From an uncultured Bacteroidales bacterium (lineage in GTDB: Bacteria; Bacteroidota; Bacteroidia; Bacteroidales; Paludibacteraceae), in NCBI GenBank assembly GCA_934728255.1, contig CAKVEC010000002.1:248001-312000 (forward strand): a DNA stretch of 64,000 nucleotides. The letters run 5' to 3'. Of this stretch, positions 24,927 to 32,740 are shown piece after piece. The notes beneath the pieces were generated by a model. It ran no database searches and was not told the DNA's origin. It was given only the letters and a program-made list of their open reading frames with translations. Both the position numbers and the translations under genes were made by a program. Position 1 is the stretch's first letter. Each line of letters opens with the position of its first letter.

Positions 24927-25775
24927 CTTGATATTGTCGATCAGGCGGACAGGTCCGCAATAGACGGTTACACAGCCGATGGCGTGGTCAAAAGTGTCTG
25001 TGGGCTGCAAAGTGGACTGATCGACAATCGAATAGTATTCCACTTCCAGTCCGTCAATGGCGTTGATGGTGTCGATTACCTTTTGTTCCACCTCCTTGAC
25101 AGATAGCGTTTTTGCCCATTCAAGACTGGCAAAGAGCGTTTGGGAGATGCCGAGTGCGGTCTGTTTTTCCTGTTCACTGAGACGCTCATTGCGGCTGCTG
25201 AGTGCCAAACCGGATGTTTCGCGCACGATAGGGCAGTCGATGATTTTCAGATTGCCAAACGTACCCGCCATAGAGGAGCGTTCCACCATATGATGGATGA
25301 TAGCCAACTGCTGATAGTCTTTCTCGCCGAAATAGGCACGGTCGGGCTCTACGAGGTAGAACAAGCGGCTGACCACCTGTACGACACCGTTGAAGTGTCC
25401 GGGACGCATTTTGCCCTCCATTACTTGGTCAAGACCTGCGAAATCAAACTCGAAAGTGGTATTCATCTCCTCGGCGGAATACATCTCCTCGGGTGTGGGT
25501 GCAAAGACAAAGTGTGCCCCTATCTCGGAGAGCAGTTCGGCATCACGTTGGATATTGCGTGGATATTTTGCCAAGTCCTCTTTGTTGTTAAATTGTGTCG
25601 GGTTGACAAATACGCTGACGAAGCATACGTCGTTTTCGCTGACGGCACGGCGCACCAGCGAAGCATGTCCTTGGTGCAGCGCACCCATAGTAGGCACAAG
25701 ACCTATCGTCTTGCCCTGCCGTTTACAAGCCTCCACCTGTTTGCGGAGTTCCTGTTTGGTAGTGATAATTTGCAT
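24915..25775 (-). CDS. panC: pantothenate synthetase
   Basis: About 286 residues from MQIITTKQELRKQ at 25775; condenses pantoate and beta-alanine with ATP. Signatures are VPTMGALHQGHASLVR (HxGH-like ATP site, about 30-45), VFVNPTQFN, VSRLFYLVEPDRAYFGEKDYQQL and RETSGLALSSRNERLS (KMSKS-like loop). Complete length for the family. It is divergent from the GT5-like gene. Its final codons lie in a 7-nt repeat array. A longer open frame upstream begins with an ATG that lies before the family start and is not preferred. Confidence 0.96.
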   Translation of the reverse strand: MQIITTKQELRKQVEACKRQGKTIGLVPTMGALHQGHASLVRRAVSENDVCFVSVFVNPTQFNNKEDLAKYPRNIQRDAELLSEIGAHFVFAPTPEEMYSAEEMNTTFEFDFAGLDQVMEGKMRPGHFNGVVQVVSRLFYLVEPDRAYFGEKDYQQLAIIHHMVERSSMAGTFGNLKIIDCPIVRETSGLALSSRNERLSEQEKQTALGISQTLFASLEWAKTLSVKEVEQKVIDTINAIDGLEVEYYSIVDQSTLQPTDTFDHAIGCVTVYCGPVRLIDNIKYNA

Positions 25776-25808
25776 ATCGGATAGTAGTTTTTCGTTCAAA
25801 AAAGCCCG

Positions 25809-25816
25809 CAAAGTTA
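25809..25816 (-). promoter_or_regulatory. candidate -7 box for panC
   Basis: Minus-strand TAACTTTG 34 bases before the panC start. A matching TTG at the expected distance was not found; the upstream region is a T-rich tract. Confidence 0.5.
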
Positions 25817-25854
25817 CAAAAAATTATGTATAAAAAAGAAAAAACGCCATAAAA

Positions 25855-25887
25855 TTGCGCAAATATCATTTTTTTTTTGTACCTTTG
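25855..25887 (+). promoter_or_regulatory. candidate promoter of the GT5-like gene
   Basis: TACCTTTG at 25880-25887 preceded by a long T run; TTG at 25855-25857 gives a 22-nt spacer, slightly longer than elsewhere in this window. Confidence 0.6.
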
Positions 25888-25918
25888 CAGTACGATACTA
25901 TATATTAACTTAAAATTT

Positions 25919-26737
25919 ATGCTTATGAAAGAGCCGAACCGTATCCTGTTTATCTCCCAAGAGATATATCCCTATCTGGCAGAAGAGACCCCTATCCGTA
26001 TGCTGAACCGTCAGTTGCCCGAGTTGTTCCAGGCTAACGGATACGAGACTCGCACTTTTATGCCTAAGTTCGGCGACATCAACGAGCGCAGAAACCAGTT
26101 GCACGAGGTAATTCGCCTATCAGGTATGAACCTCATTATTGACGATACCGACCACCCGCTACTGATCAAAGTGGCCAGTATCCAATCGGCACGCATACAA
26201 ATATATTTTATCGACAACGACGACCTGTTCCACCGCCGCAAAGGCGTAATGGATGCCCACGGTGTGGAATATCCCGACAACGACGAGCGTTGTATATTCT
26301 ATGCCCGCGGGGTGATTGAGACGGTGAAGAAACTGCGTTGGACGCCCAATATCATTCAGTGTTCGGGTTGGATGTCGGCATTGGCTCCGCTATATCTAAA
26401 GAAAGCATACGGCGATGAACCGTTCTTTAAGGACTCGAAAATAGTGCTGGCGATCAATGATGACGAATACAAGACGCCATTTGGCACAAAGTTTGCTAAG
26501 AAACTGCTGATTGACGGTGTATCGCCCAACGATGTACGCAGTATTGCGGGTTTCCCCGTGGGCTATGAGGAACTGATGCGCTTGGCGGTGGACTATTCGG
26601 ATGCAGTGGTATTCACCCGCCCGAATGTAAACCAACGGCTGATGAACTATGTCGAAACCAGCCGCAAGCCGATTATGCCTTACAAAGAAGATACACCCAA
26701 TACGGCTTATTTGGACTTTTATAACAGTTTGCTTTGA
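25919..26737 (+). CDS. glycogen/starch synthase N-terminal-domain protein
   Basis: About 272 residues from the ATG at 25919 (a second ATG is two codons later). The opening RILFISQEIYPYLAEETPIRMLNRQLPELFQANGYE follows the GT5 N-terminal domain, as do PNIIQCSGWMSALAPLYLKKAY (the HDW region of real synthases, here CSGW). The C-terminal GT-B half with the catalytic nucleotide site is absent, and the N-terminal KxGGL-type ADP-glucose motif is replaced. It is therefore unlikely to be a working synthase. Divergent from panC and three bases before a DUF4270 lipoprotein, an arrangement I recall from other Bacteroidales. Function unknown. Confidence 0.82.
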   Translation: MLMKEPNRILFISQEIYPYLAEETPIRMLNRQLPELFQANGYETRTFMPKFGDINERRNQLHEVIRLSGMNLIIDDTDHPLLIKVASIQSARIQIYFIDNDDLFHRRKGVMDAHGVEYPDNDERCIFYARGVIETVKKLRWTPNIIQCSGWMSALAPLYLKKAYGDEPFFKDSKIVLAINDDEYKTPFGTKFAKKLLIDGVSPNDVRSIAGFPVGYEELMRLAVDYSDAVVFTRPNVNQRLMNYVETSRKPIMPYKEDTPNTAYLDFYNSLL

Positions 26738-26740
26738 TTT

Positions 26741-28174
26741 ATGACGAAACGTCTGTTTGGTATATTGTATTGTTGCGGGTTGGCGTGCCTGCTCTCCGGC
26801 TGCAAAGGGGATATTGCCGATGCGGGTAGCGGCGTATTGGACGAGGGTGATGCTATCGTGGTGAAAGCCGATACTTTCTCGTTGAAATCGGGGATAATGG
26901 AGTGTCAGCACATCATTTCTTCGCCGGACTCGTTCCTGCTGGGCGAGATAGAGACGAAGTACGGTATCCTGCGTGCAGACGTGCTGACCCAGTTGGCTTG
27001 CCCTGTAGGGTACCAGTACCCGGACAATGCGGTAATTGACTCCGTGTGCCTGTTCTTCTACTACCGCTCGTGGGAGGGCGACGACTACTCCCCCATGTCG
27101 GTGAGTGTGTATGAGATCGACCGCAAAGAGTTGGAATATACCCCCGCCAAACCATACCAAACCGACCTGAATGTATCGGACTATTGCAGTTTGGAGGATT
27201 CCACGTTGCTGCTCTACAACGACCGCCTTGTGGTGGCACAGGAAATGCTCGACTCGGTGTATAATTCTTCTACCGGTACCTACCTGCCTATGGTGCGATG
27301 CAGACTGAAAGACGGTTTTATGCAACGTTTCGCCCAAATGCGCCAATACACCGACCAGGACGAGTTTAACCGTTTCTTCAAAGGTTTGTATATCACCTCT
27401 ACATTCGGCAGCAGTACAATTCTCAACCTGTCGGACATCAGTATGGGTGTCTATTACCATTTCTCGTATGAGAAATTAGGCAAAGATACTACGGTGAACG
27501 ATGTCAAGGGTTTTTATGCCAACTCCGAAGTGCGCCAACTCAACCGCTTTGATTATCTCAACCGGCAAGAGGTTCTCGCTGAGTTGCAAAAAGATAGCGG
27601 CACCTACAACTATATTGTTGCGCCCGCAGGGTTGTACACGCGTATGAGTTTTCCGATGAAGCAGATGAAGGATGTCATTTCTGCCAATCTGGTCTATAAC
27701 GAGCAGTCGAAACGCGAGTATGTCAATCTGGCGGAACTGCGTGTAGAGGTGCTCAATGTATTCGGCGGATCGTCGTCAGAAATAACACCCGACGATTGGT
27801 TGCAGCCCGCTTCCTATATGCTACTTGTCAAGGAAAGCAGTATGGAGCGTTTTTTTCGAGAAAAAGAACTGCCTGCAGATACGGTAGCCATACTGAGTGC
27901 GCTGACTTCGGGCGTGGACAGCGAGGGCAATACTATTTATTACTACACATACGATATGTCCACGCTGCTCACCAATCAGTTGCGCCAGACAGAGAACCCC
28001 GACACGCTGCAGATGCTGCTCGTGCCCGTGAGCGTGGAGACATCGTCCGGCAGTTCGAGTTCCTCTACCATCACGGCCGTCAAGCAGGCACAGACCCTCT
28101 CCGCTACCCAAGTGCGTAGCGCACAAAACACAGAGAAACCTATGACGATGAAAGTGGTCTATAGCGGGTTTTGA
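26741..28174 (+). CDS. DUF4270 family lipoprotein
   Basis: A 477-residue protein with signal peptide and lipobox LACLLSGC (Cys about residue 21). The next residues open with ADTFSLKSGIMECQHIISSPDSFLLGEIETKYGILRADVLTQL, characteristic of DUF4270, a large outer-membrane-associated family in Bacteroidota. The middle contains GLYITSTFGSSTILNL and the C-terminus a Ser-rich linker and VTAVKQAQ-like segment. Function is not established. It begins three bases after the GT5-like gene, so the two form an operon; three stops in a row (TGA TGA TAG) close it and lead into an 8-nt array. Confidence 0.88.
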   Translation: MTKRLFGILYCCGLACLLSGCKGDIADAGSGVLDEGDAIVVKADTFSLKSGIMECQHIISSPDSFLLGEIETKYGILRADVLTQLACPVGYQYPDNAVIDSVCLFFYYRSWEGDDYSPMSVSVYEIDRKELEYTPAKPYQTDLNVSDYCSLEDSTLLLYNDRLVVAQEMLDSVYNSSTGTYLPMVRCRLKDGFMQRFAQMRQYTDQDEFNRFFKGLYITSTFGSSTILNLSDISMGVYYHFSYEKLGKDTTVNDVKGFYANSEVRQLNRFDYLNRQEVLAELQKDSGTYNYIVAPAGLYTRMSFPMKQMKDVISANLVYNEQSKREYVNLAELRVEVLNVFGGSSSEITPDDWLQPASYMLLVKESSMERFFREKELPADTVAILSALTSGVDSEGNTIYYYTYDMSTLLTNQLRQTENPDTLQMLLVPVSVETSSGSSSSSTITAVKQAQTLSATQVRSAQNTEKPMTMKVVYSGF

Positions 28175-28177
28175 TGA

Positions 28178-28203
28178 TAGAATAATAGAATGATAGAATG
28201 ATA
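28178..28203. repeat. 8-nt array TAGAATRA after the DUF4270 gene
   Basis: Units start at 28178, 28186 and 28194, beginning four bases past the stop codon and running straight into the terminator stem. Each unit contains TAG and usually TAA or TGA. Confidence 0.82.
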
Positions 28204-28238
28204 AAAAAAGGTCTGCCTGTACGACAGACCTTTTTTTT
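28203..28238 (+). terminator. intrinsic terminator of the GT5-like/DUF4270 operon
   Basis: A7GGTCTG (28203-28215) pairs with CAGACC and the start of an eight-T run (28225-28238). A strong, classical terminator; the A-run makes it potentially bidirectional. Confidence 0.92.
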
Positions 28239-28248
28239 ATGTACAAAC

Positions 28249-28296
28249 ATCCTATCCTCCTTATATCCACCTTATATCCACCTTACTTTTCTATAC
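28249..28296. repeat. 11-bp-phased ATCC array
   Basis: ATCC cores at 28254, 28265 and 28276 (unit CCTTATATCCA), followed by CCTTACTTTTCTATAC, the same tail as the array at 44711. Confidence 0.85.
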
Positions 28297-28327
28297 ATAA
28301 GAAACACACACCACCCCGTCTGTATGT

Positions 28328-28369
28328 TAATTGTTAATTGTTAATTCTTAATTCTTAATTGTTCATTGC
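28328..28369. repeat. 7-nt TAATTNN array upstream of clpP
   Basis: Units at 28328, 28335, 28342, 28349 and 28356 (TAATTGT or TAATTCT), then TCATTGC. The array ends at the -33 element of the clpP promoter. Confidence 0.88.
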
Positions 28370-28371
28370 AT

Positions 28372-28402
28372 TTGCGTAGTCCAAAAAGAAATCGTATCTT
28401 TG
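28372..28402 (+). promoter_or_regulatory. promoter of clpP-clpX
   Basis: TTG at 28372-28374, 20-nt spacer, TATCTTTG at 28395-28402; clpP starts 32 bases downstream. Confidence 0.82.
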
Positions 28403-28433
28403 CACTATAAATTGAATAACAGATATAAACACT

Positions 28434-29126
28434 ATGAATGATTTTCTCAAATTTGCCACTTCGCAGGGACTGAATTCCATGCATGTAGAGAACGTGATGA
28501 GCCAAAGTGCTGTCCGCGCAGAAGCCTATATTTCCCCGTCGATTCTTGAGGAACGCCAGTTGAACGTAACCCAGATGGACGTTTTCTCGCGCCTGATGAT
28601 GGACCGTATCATCTTCCTCGGCACGGAAGTGAACGACTATACCGCCAATGTGATCCAAGCCCAGTTGCTGTACTTGGACTCGGTGGATTCGGAGCGTGAT
28701 ATACATATCTACCTCAACACCCCCGGTGGGTCGGTCTATGCGGGTTTGGGTATCTACGACACGATGCAGTTTGTTGCCAGCAAGGTGGCTACAATCTGTA
28801 CAGGTATGGCTGCGTCGATGGGTGCCGTGCTGCTTGTGGCAGGCGAGAAAGGAATGCGTGCCGCCCTGCCTCACTCGCGCGTAATGATTCACCAGCCTCT
28901 CGGCGGTATCCAAGGACAGGCTTCGGACATAGAGATCACCGCCAAAGAGATACTCAAACTGAAAGACGAACTCTATCAGATCATCTCCGACCATTCGGGG
29001 CAGACGATGGACAAGATACGTCAGGACGCCGACCGCGACTACTGGATGACCGCCCAAGAAGCACTCAACTATGGTATGATCGACACAATCCACACCCGTA
29101 AAGGTGCCAAAACGGAGGCGAAATAA
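28434..29126 (+). CDS. clpP: ATP-dependent Clp protease proteolytic subunit
   Basis: A 230-residue serine peptidase that forms the tetradecameric ClpXP core. Catalytic Ser128 (CTGMAASMGAVLL), His153 (HSRVMIHQP) and an Asp in the DADRDYWMT region (about 202) form the triad. IYLNTPGGSVYAGLGIYDTM and QPLGGIQGQASDIEI are further ClpP blocks. The N-terminus is longer than in E. coli, as is usual in Bacteroidales. No trigger-factor gene lies upstream within the window; the GT5/DUF4270 operon ends there. clpX follows by six bases. Confidence 0.97.
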   Translation: MNDFLKFATSQGLNSMHVENVMSQSAVRAEAYISPSILEERQLNVTQMDVFSRLMMDRIIFLGTEVNDYTANVIQAQLLYLDSVDSERDIHIYLNTPGGSVYAGLGIYDTMQFVASKVATICTGMAASMGAVLLVAGEKGMRAALPHSRVMIHQPLGGIQGQASDIEITAKEILKLKDELYQIISDHSGQTMDKIRQDADRDYWMTAQEALNYGMIDTIHTRKGAKTEAK

Positions 29127-29132
29127 GCAGAG

Positions 29133-30389
29133 ATGGCTAAGAAAACAACGAAAGACGTCTGCAGTTTCTGCGGACGCGAAATGCGCAATATGTTCCGCGG
29201 CGAGGACGGGAGTCTGATCTGCCCAGATTGTATCGAAGCAGGACACAAACTGATTATGCAGATGGGTATTGCACCGCAGTCTTCGGCACCCATCGAAGGA
29301 CTAGATTTGGCGCAGTTGCCCAAACCCGCAGAGATAAAGGCGTTTCTTGACGAATACGTGATCGGGCAGGACGAGGCAAAGAAATATCTCTCCGTAGCGG
29401 TTTACAACCACTACAAACGTATCCTGCAACCCCGCGAGGACAACGGTGTAGAGATAGAGAAGAGCAATATCCTGCTGGTCGGTTCGACGGGTACCGGCAA
29501 GACGTTGCTCGCCCGCACGATTGCCAAACTGCTGAAAGTGCCGTTTGCTATTGTTGATGCCACCGCACTGACCGAAGCGGGTTACGTGGGCGAAGATGTA
29601 GAGTCGCTGCTGGTGCGCCTGCTGCAAGATGCCGACTACGACCTGAAGAAAGCCGAGAGAGGTATCGTCTTTATCGATGAAATCGACAAGATTGCCCGCA
29701 AGAGCGAGAACCCGAGCATCACACGCGATGTGTCGGGCGAAGGAGTACAACAAGGGTTGCTCAAACTGTTGGAAGGCTCTGTGGTAAATGTACCGCCCCA
29801 AGGCGGGCGAAAGCACCCCGAGCAGGAGTTTATCCACGTGGACACGCGCAATATCCTCTTTATCTGCGGCGGTGCGTTCGACGGCATTGAGCGGAAGATT
29901 GCACAGCGTATGAACACGCAGGTGGTCGGCTTTGACGCACAGCAGAAAGCCCGCGCCATTGACAAAAACGACTTGTTGCAGTACATCGCTCCGCAGGACC
30001 TCAAGTCATTCGGTCTGATACCCGAGATCATCGGGCGTCTGCCTATCCTGACCTATCTCAAACCGTTGGACAAGACAGCCCTGCGCAATATCCTCACCGA
30101 GCCGAAGAACGCACTCACCAAGCAGTATCAGAAACTACTGGCTATGGACGGCGTGAAACTGACTTTTGCGCCCGATATGCTGGATTATATCGTGGACAAG
30201 GCACTCGAATACCGCCTCGGCGCACGCGGTCTGCGCGGACTGATGGAAACGGTGATGATGGACGTGATGTACGACCTACCCTCGCAGCAGAAAGGCAAAA
30301 AGAGCAAAAGCACCTTCGAGGTTACGCGCGACTATGCCAAAGAGCGTATCGAGCGTGCCGACCTATACCGCCTGCAAAATGCCCTTTGA
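29133..30389 (+). CDS. clpX: ATP-dependent Clp protease ATP-binding subunit ClpX
   Basis: A 418-residue AAA+ unfoldase. Zinc-binding domain with Cys10, Cys13, Cys30 and Cys33; Walker A GSTGTGKT at 117-124; Walker B VFIDEIDKIA near 183-192; sensor 1 NILFICGGAF; the IGF-type ClpP-docking loop region and RFIGRLP-like IIGRLPILTYL follow, with sensor 2 YRLGARGLRG near the C-terminus. Recognises ssrA-tagged and other substrates and feeds them to ClpP. Six-base spacing makes it co-transcribed with clpP. An 8-nt repeat array starts three bases after its stop. Confidence 0.97.
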   Translation: MAKKTTKDVCSFCGREMRNMFRGEDGSLICPDCIEAGHKLIMQMGIAPQSSAPIEGLDLAQLPKPAEIKAFLDEYVIGQDEAKKYLSVAVYNHYKRILQPREDNGVEIEKSNILLVGSTGTGKTLLARTIAKLLKVPFAIVDATALTEAGYVGEDVESLLVRLLQDADYDLKKAERGIVFIDEIDKIARKSENPSITRDVSGEGVQQGLLKLLEGSVVNVPPQGGRKHPEQEFIHVDTRNILFICGGAFDGIERKIAQRMNTQVVGFDAQQKARAIDKNDLLQYIAPQDLKSFGLIPEIIGRLPILTYLKPLDKTALRNILTEPKNALTKQYQKLLAMDGVKLTFAPDMLDYIVDKALEYRLGARGLRGLMETVMMDVMYDLPSQQKGKKSKSTFEVTRDYAKERIERADLYRLQNAL

Positions 30390-30391
30390 TA

Positions 30392-30447
30392 TAGAAGGAT
30401 AGAATAATAGAATAATAGAATAATAGAAGGATAGAATGATAGAAATG
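30392..30447. repeat. 8-nt array TAGAANNA after clpX, seven units
   Basis: Units start at 30392, 30400, 30408, 30416, 30424, 30432 and 30440. Because 8 is not a multiple of three, TAG appears in all three frames within any three consecutive units. The array leads into the terminator. Confidence 0.9.
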
Positions 30448-30475
30448 TGGGGCTTTGTGTCTCCACATTTTCTAT
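30443..30475 (+). terminator. intrinsic terminator of clpPX
   Basis: AAATGTGG (30443-30450) pairs with CCACATTT (30463-30470) followed by T-rich sequence. It overlaps the end of the 8-nt repeat. Confidence 0.75.
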
Positions 30476-30508
30476 CTCTGCATTTATTTGTTAATTATTA
30501 CTTGTTCA

Positions 30509-30976
30509 TTGAAAAGAATACTTTTTGTTTGCCACGGTAATATCTGCCGCAGTGTGATGGCGGAAATGATTATGCGGCACCTTGCCGGCGAAGCAGGCGT
30601 GTCGAATCTATTGGAGATTGACTCTTGCGCCACCTCCACCGAGGAGATCGGCAACGGTATCTATCCGCCTGCCCGCCGCTGTCTGCAAGCCCATGGCATA
30701 CCGGTTATTCCCCACTCCGCCCGACAGATCACCCGCAACGATTACGACCGTTTCGACCTCATCCTCTGTATGGAAACCTACAATATCCGCAACCTGCGGT
30801 ATGTATTAGGCGGTGGTTTGGTTGACCAGGATGCCGCCCTGCCGCAACCGAAGATACGCCGCCTGCTCAACCGCGATGTAGCCGACCCGTGGTACACAGG
30901 CGATTTTGAGACCGCCTATCGAGACATCTGTGAGGGGTGCAAGAGGCTGTTGGAGCAACTGCAAAGCAACCGATAA
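30509..30976 (+). CDS. low-molecular-weight protein tyrosine phosphatase
   Basis: About 155 residues from a TTG at 30509; the only upstream in-frame ATG would add 18 residues of a hydrophobic, repeat-derived leader and is rejected. The active-site loop CHGNICRS gives Cys8 and Arg14 in C-x5-R, and DPWYTG near residue 125 supplies the general acid Asp. Members dephosphorylate tyrosine kinases of exopolysaccharide export or other phosphotyrosine proteins; the target here is unknown. The TTG is itself part of a CATTGAAAAG junction at the end of a 7-nt repeat. Separated from clpX by a terminator, so it must have its own promoter, which I could not identify. Confidence 0.88.
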   Translation: MKRILFVCHGNICRSVMAEMIMRHLAGEAGVSNLLEIDSCATSTEEIGNGIYPPARRCLQAHGIPVIPHSARQITRNDYDRFDLILCMETYNIRNLRYVLGGGLVDQDAALPQPKIRRLLNRDVADPWYTGDFETAYRDICEGCKRLLEQLQSNR

Positions 30977-31018
30977 AGATGTTGTATTTTTCCAAGACAG
31001 GCAATGCCGATCTATATC

Positions 31019-31050
31019 TATCCTAAGCGTATCCTAAGCGCATCCTATAA
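31019..31050. repeat. 11-bp-phased ATCC array
   Basis: ATCC cores at 31020, 31031 and 31042 (units ATCCTAAGCGT, ATCCTAAGCGC, ATCCTATAACA), between the phosphatase gene and the convergent terminator. Confidence 0.82.
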
Positions 31051-31090
31051 CAAAACCGAGGTACCGGAAAACAGAACATTATCCGATATA

Positions 31091-31127
31091 CAAAAGGTCG
31101 CTCAACACTATGTCGGGCGACCTTTTG
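31091..31127. terminator. bidirectional terminator between phosphatase and CoA-transferase genes
   Basis: CAAAAGGTCGC (31091-31101) and GCGACCTTTTG (31117-31127) form an 11-bp stem with T/A runs on both sides. It serves both the plus-strand phosphatase and the minus-strand acetyl-CoA hydrolase gene. Confidence 0.88.
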
Positions 31128-31149
31128 TATTATTAATGTATTTACGGAA

Positions 31150-32646
31150 TTAGCGCAGGTAGTTTTCCCACTTGGTATTGCGCATATCGCCGCTCTTGAG
31201 GAACTCCTCGTGCATAGCCAGTGCGCAACTAAGCGTATGCGGCGTGTGTGCCGTCTTTGACATAGCGAGATACTCGTTGAGCATCGGACGATATTGCGGG
31301 TCAACGCAGTTGTTGATAATCTCATGCGCACGTTGGATAGGGCTCTTGCCGCGCAAGTCGGCGATACCGTGCTCCGTGATAATCACTTTCACACTATGCT
31401 CGCTGTGGTCGAGATGGCTGACCATCGGCACAAAAGCCGAGATACAACCGCCTTTGGCGGTGGAAGGCGTGGTGTAGATACTGATATAGGCATTGCGGGT
31501 GAAGTCGCCGCTGCCGCCGATACCATTCATCATCTTCGTGCCGCACACGTGCGTCGAGTTGATATTGCCGTAGATGTCGGCCTCCAATGCCGTATTGATA
31601 GTTATCAAGCCCAGGCGGCGTGCCACTTCGGGGTTGTTGCTAATCTCCTGCGGGCGGAGCACAATCTTGTCGCGGAAGAAATCGATATGGTCAATGATGT
31701 CTTGCAGTTTGTCCGCACCGATGGTCAGCGAGCAGCCGCTGGCGAACTTTACACGCCCCTCTTTCATCAGCCCTACCACCGAGTCCTGTATCACCTCGGT
31801 GTACATCTCAAACGGCGGGATATGCTTGTTCTCGCCCAGTGCACCGAGTACGGCGTTGGCGATGTTGCCCACGCCCGACTGGATAGGCAGGAACGACGAC
31901 GGGATACGCCCTGCTTTCATCTCGTTCTCGAGGAATAACGCCACGTTGGCACCGATCTTCGCCGTGGTCTCATCCAAGGGTGAGAACTTGCCCACCTCAT
32001 TCGGACGATTGGTCTTGACTACAGCGATGATTTTGCCCGGATCCACCTTGATATGATCTTTGCCTATACGGTCAGAAACCGAATAGATAGGTATCTCTCG
32101 GCGTTGGGGCGGATCGAGCGGTTCATACAGGTCGTGCATGCCGCGCATAGTGGCAGGCATAGCCTCGTTGAGTTCGACGATAATCTTCGGTGCCAACTCG
32201 CAGAATGTAAGCATATTCCCCACACCTGCTGTCGGTACGATCACACCCTCTTCGTCCACGTAGCACGCCTCGATAATAGCGAAATCCGGACGCTTCATAA
32301 AACCGTAGCGCAGATCCTGTGCCAGTTCGCTCAGGTGCATATCGAAATAGTGTGCGCCCTGTGCGTTCAGTTCGGCACGTAGGTCTTTGTTGCCCTGATA
32401 GGGGGTGCGGAAATCGATAGCGTGTGCGCGGGCTAATGCGCCGTCGCAACTGTCGCCCGTGGAAGCACCGGTATAGACACATATCTTGTAAGGTTTGCCT
32501 TCGGCGTGGAGAGCCTCAGCGCGGTGTGCAATAGCGGTCGGAACATCTTTCGGTGCGCCTGCAGGCGTAAAACCGCCCATACCTACTACCGCACCGTTCG
32601 GAATAAGAAGTGCAGCCTCTTCGGCTGACATAAATGGAAGTGCCAT
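31150..32646 (-). CDS. acetyl-CoA hydrolase/transferase family protein
   Basis: A 498-residue class I CoA-transferase-type enzyme, probably a succinyl-CoA:acetate or propionyl-CoA:succinate CoA-transferase as used in the fermentation of Bacteroidales. Signatures: GMGGFTPAGAPKDVPTA at the N-terminus, DFAIIEACYVDEEGVIVPTAGVGNMLTF, QSGVGNIANAVLGAL and the substrate-proximal KMMNGIGGSGDFTRNAYIS; ITEHGIADLRGKSPIQRA near the C-terminus is diagnostic. The catalytic Glu is expected upstream of VGNIANAV. It is single, with its own promoter and terminator. The exact CoA partner cannot be told from sequence. Confidence 0.93.
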   Translation of the reverse strand: MALPFMSAEEAALLIPNGAVVGMGGFTPAGAPKDVPTAIAHRAEALHAEGKPYKICVYTGASTGDSCDGALARAHAIDFRTPYQGNKDLRAELNAQGAHYFDMHLSELAQDLRYGFMKRPDFAIIEACYVDEEGVIVPTAGVGNMLTFCELAPKIIVELNEAMPATMRGMHDLYEPLDPPQRREIPIYSVSDRIGKDHIKVDPGKIIAVVKTNRPNEVGKFSPLDETTAKIGANVALFLENEMKAGRIPSSFLPIQSGVGNIANAVLGALGENKHIPPFEMYTEVIQDSVVGLMKEGRVKFASGCSLTIGADKLQDIIDHIDFFRDKIVLRPQEISNNPEVARRLGLITINTALEADIYGNINSTHVCGTKMMNGIGGSGDFTRNAYISIYTTPSTAKGGCISAFVPMVSHLDHSEHSVKVIITEHGIADLRGKSPIQRAHEIINNCVDPQYRPMLNEYLAMSKTAHTPHTLSCALAMHEEFLKSGDMRNTKWENYLR

Positions 32647-32702
32647 GATATTGTGTTTTTAAGTGATTACCTGTATGTTCTATGCATTTCTCAAAACGCT
32701 TG

Positions 32703-32733
32703 CAAAGATACGCTTTTTTTTTGATATACGCAA
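32703..32733 (-). promoter_or_regulatory. promoter of the acetyl-CoA hydrolase gene
   Basis: Minus-strand TATCTTTG (32703-32710), TTG at 32731-32733, 20-nt spacer. It lies just beyond the 3' end of the rhuM gene, partly within the short intergenic gap. Confidence 0.75.
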
Positions 32734-32740
32734 AGTGCGT

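Noticed and set aside
28328..28369. Possible CRISPR-like repeat array
   Set aside because: Units are 7 nt with no spacers, and no cas genes are in the window. The same holds for the 8- and 11-nt arrays.
30455..30508. ATG at 30455 as start of the phosphatase
   Set aside because: It would add a hydrophobic leader derived from terminator and repeat sequence to a cytosolic enzyme; TTG at 30509 gives the normal spacing to the active-site Cys.
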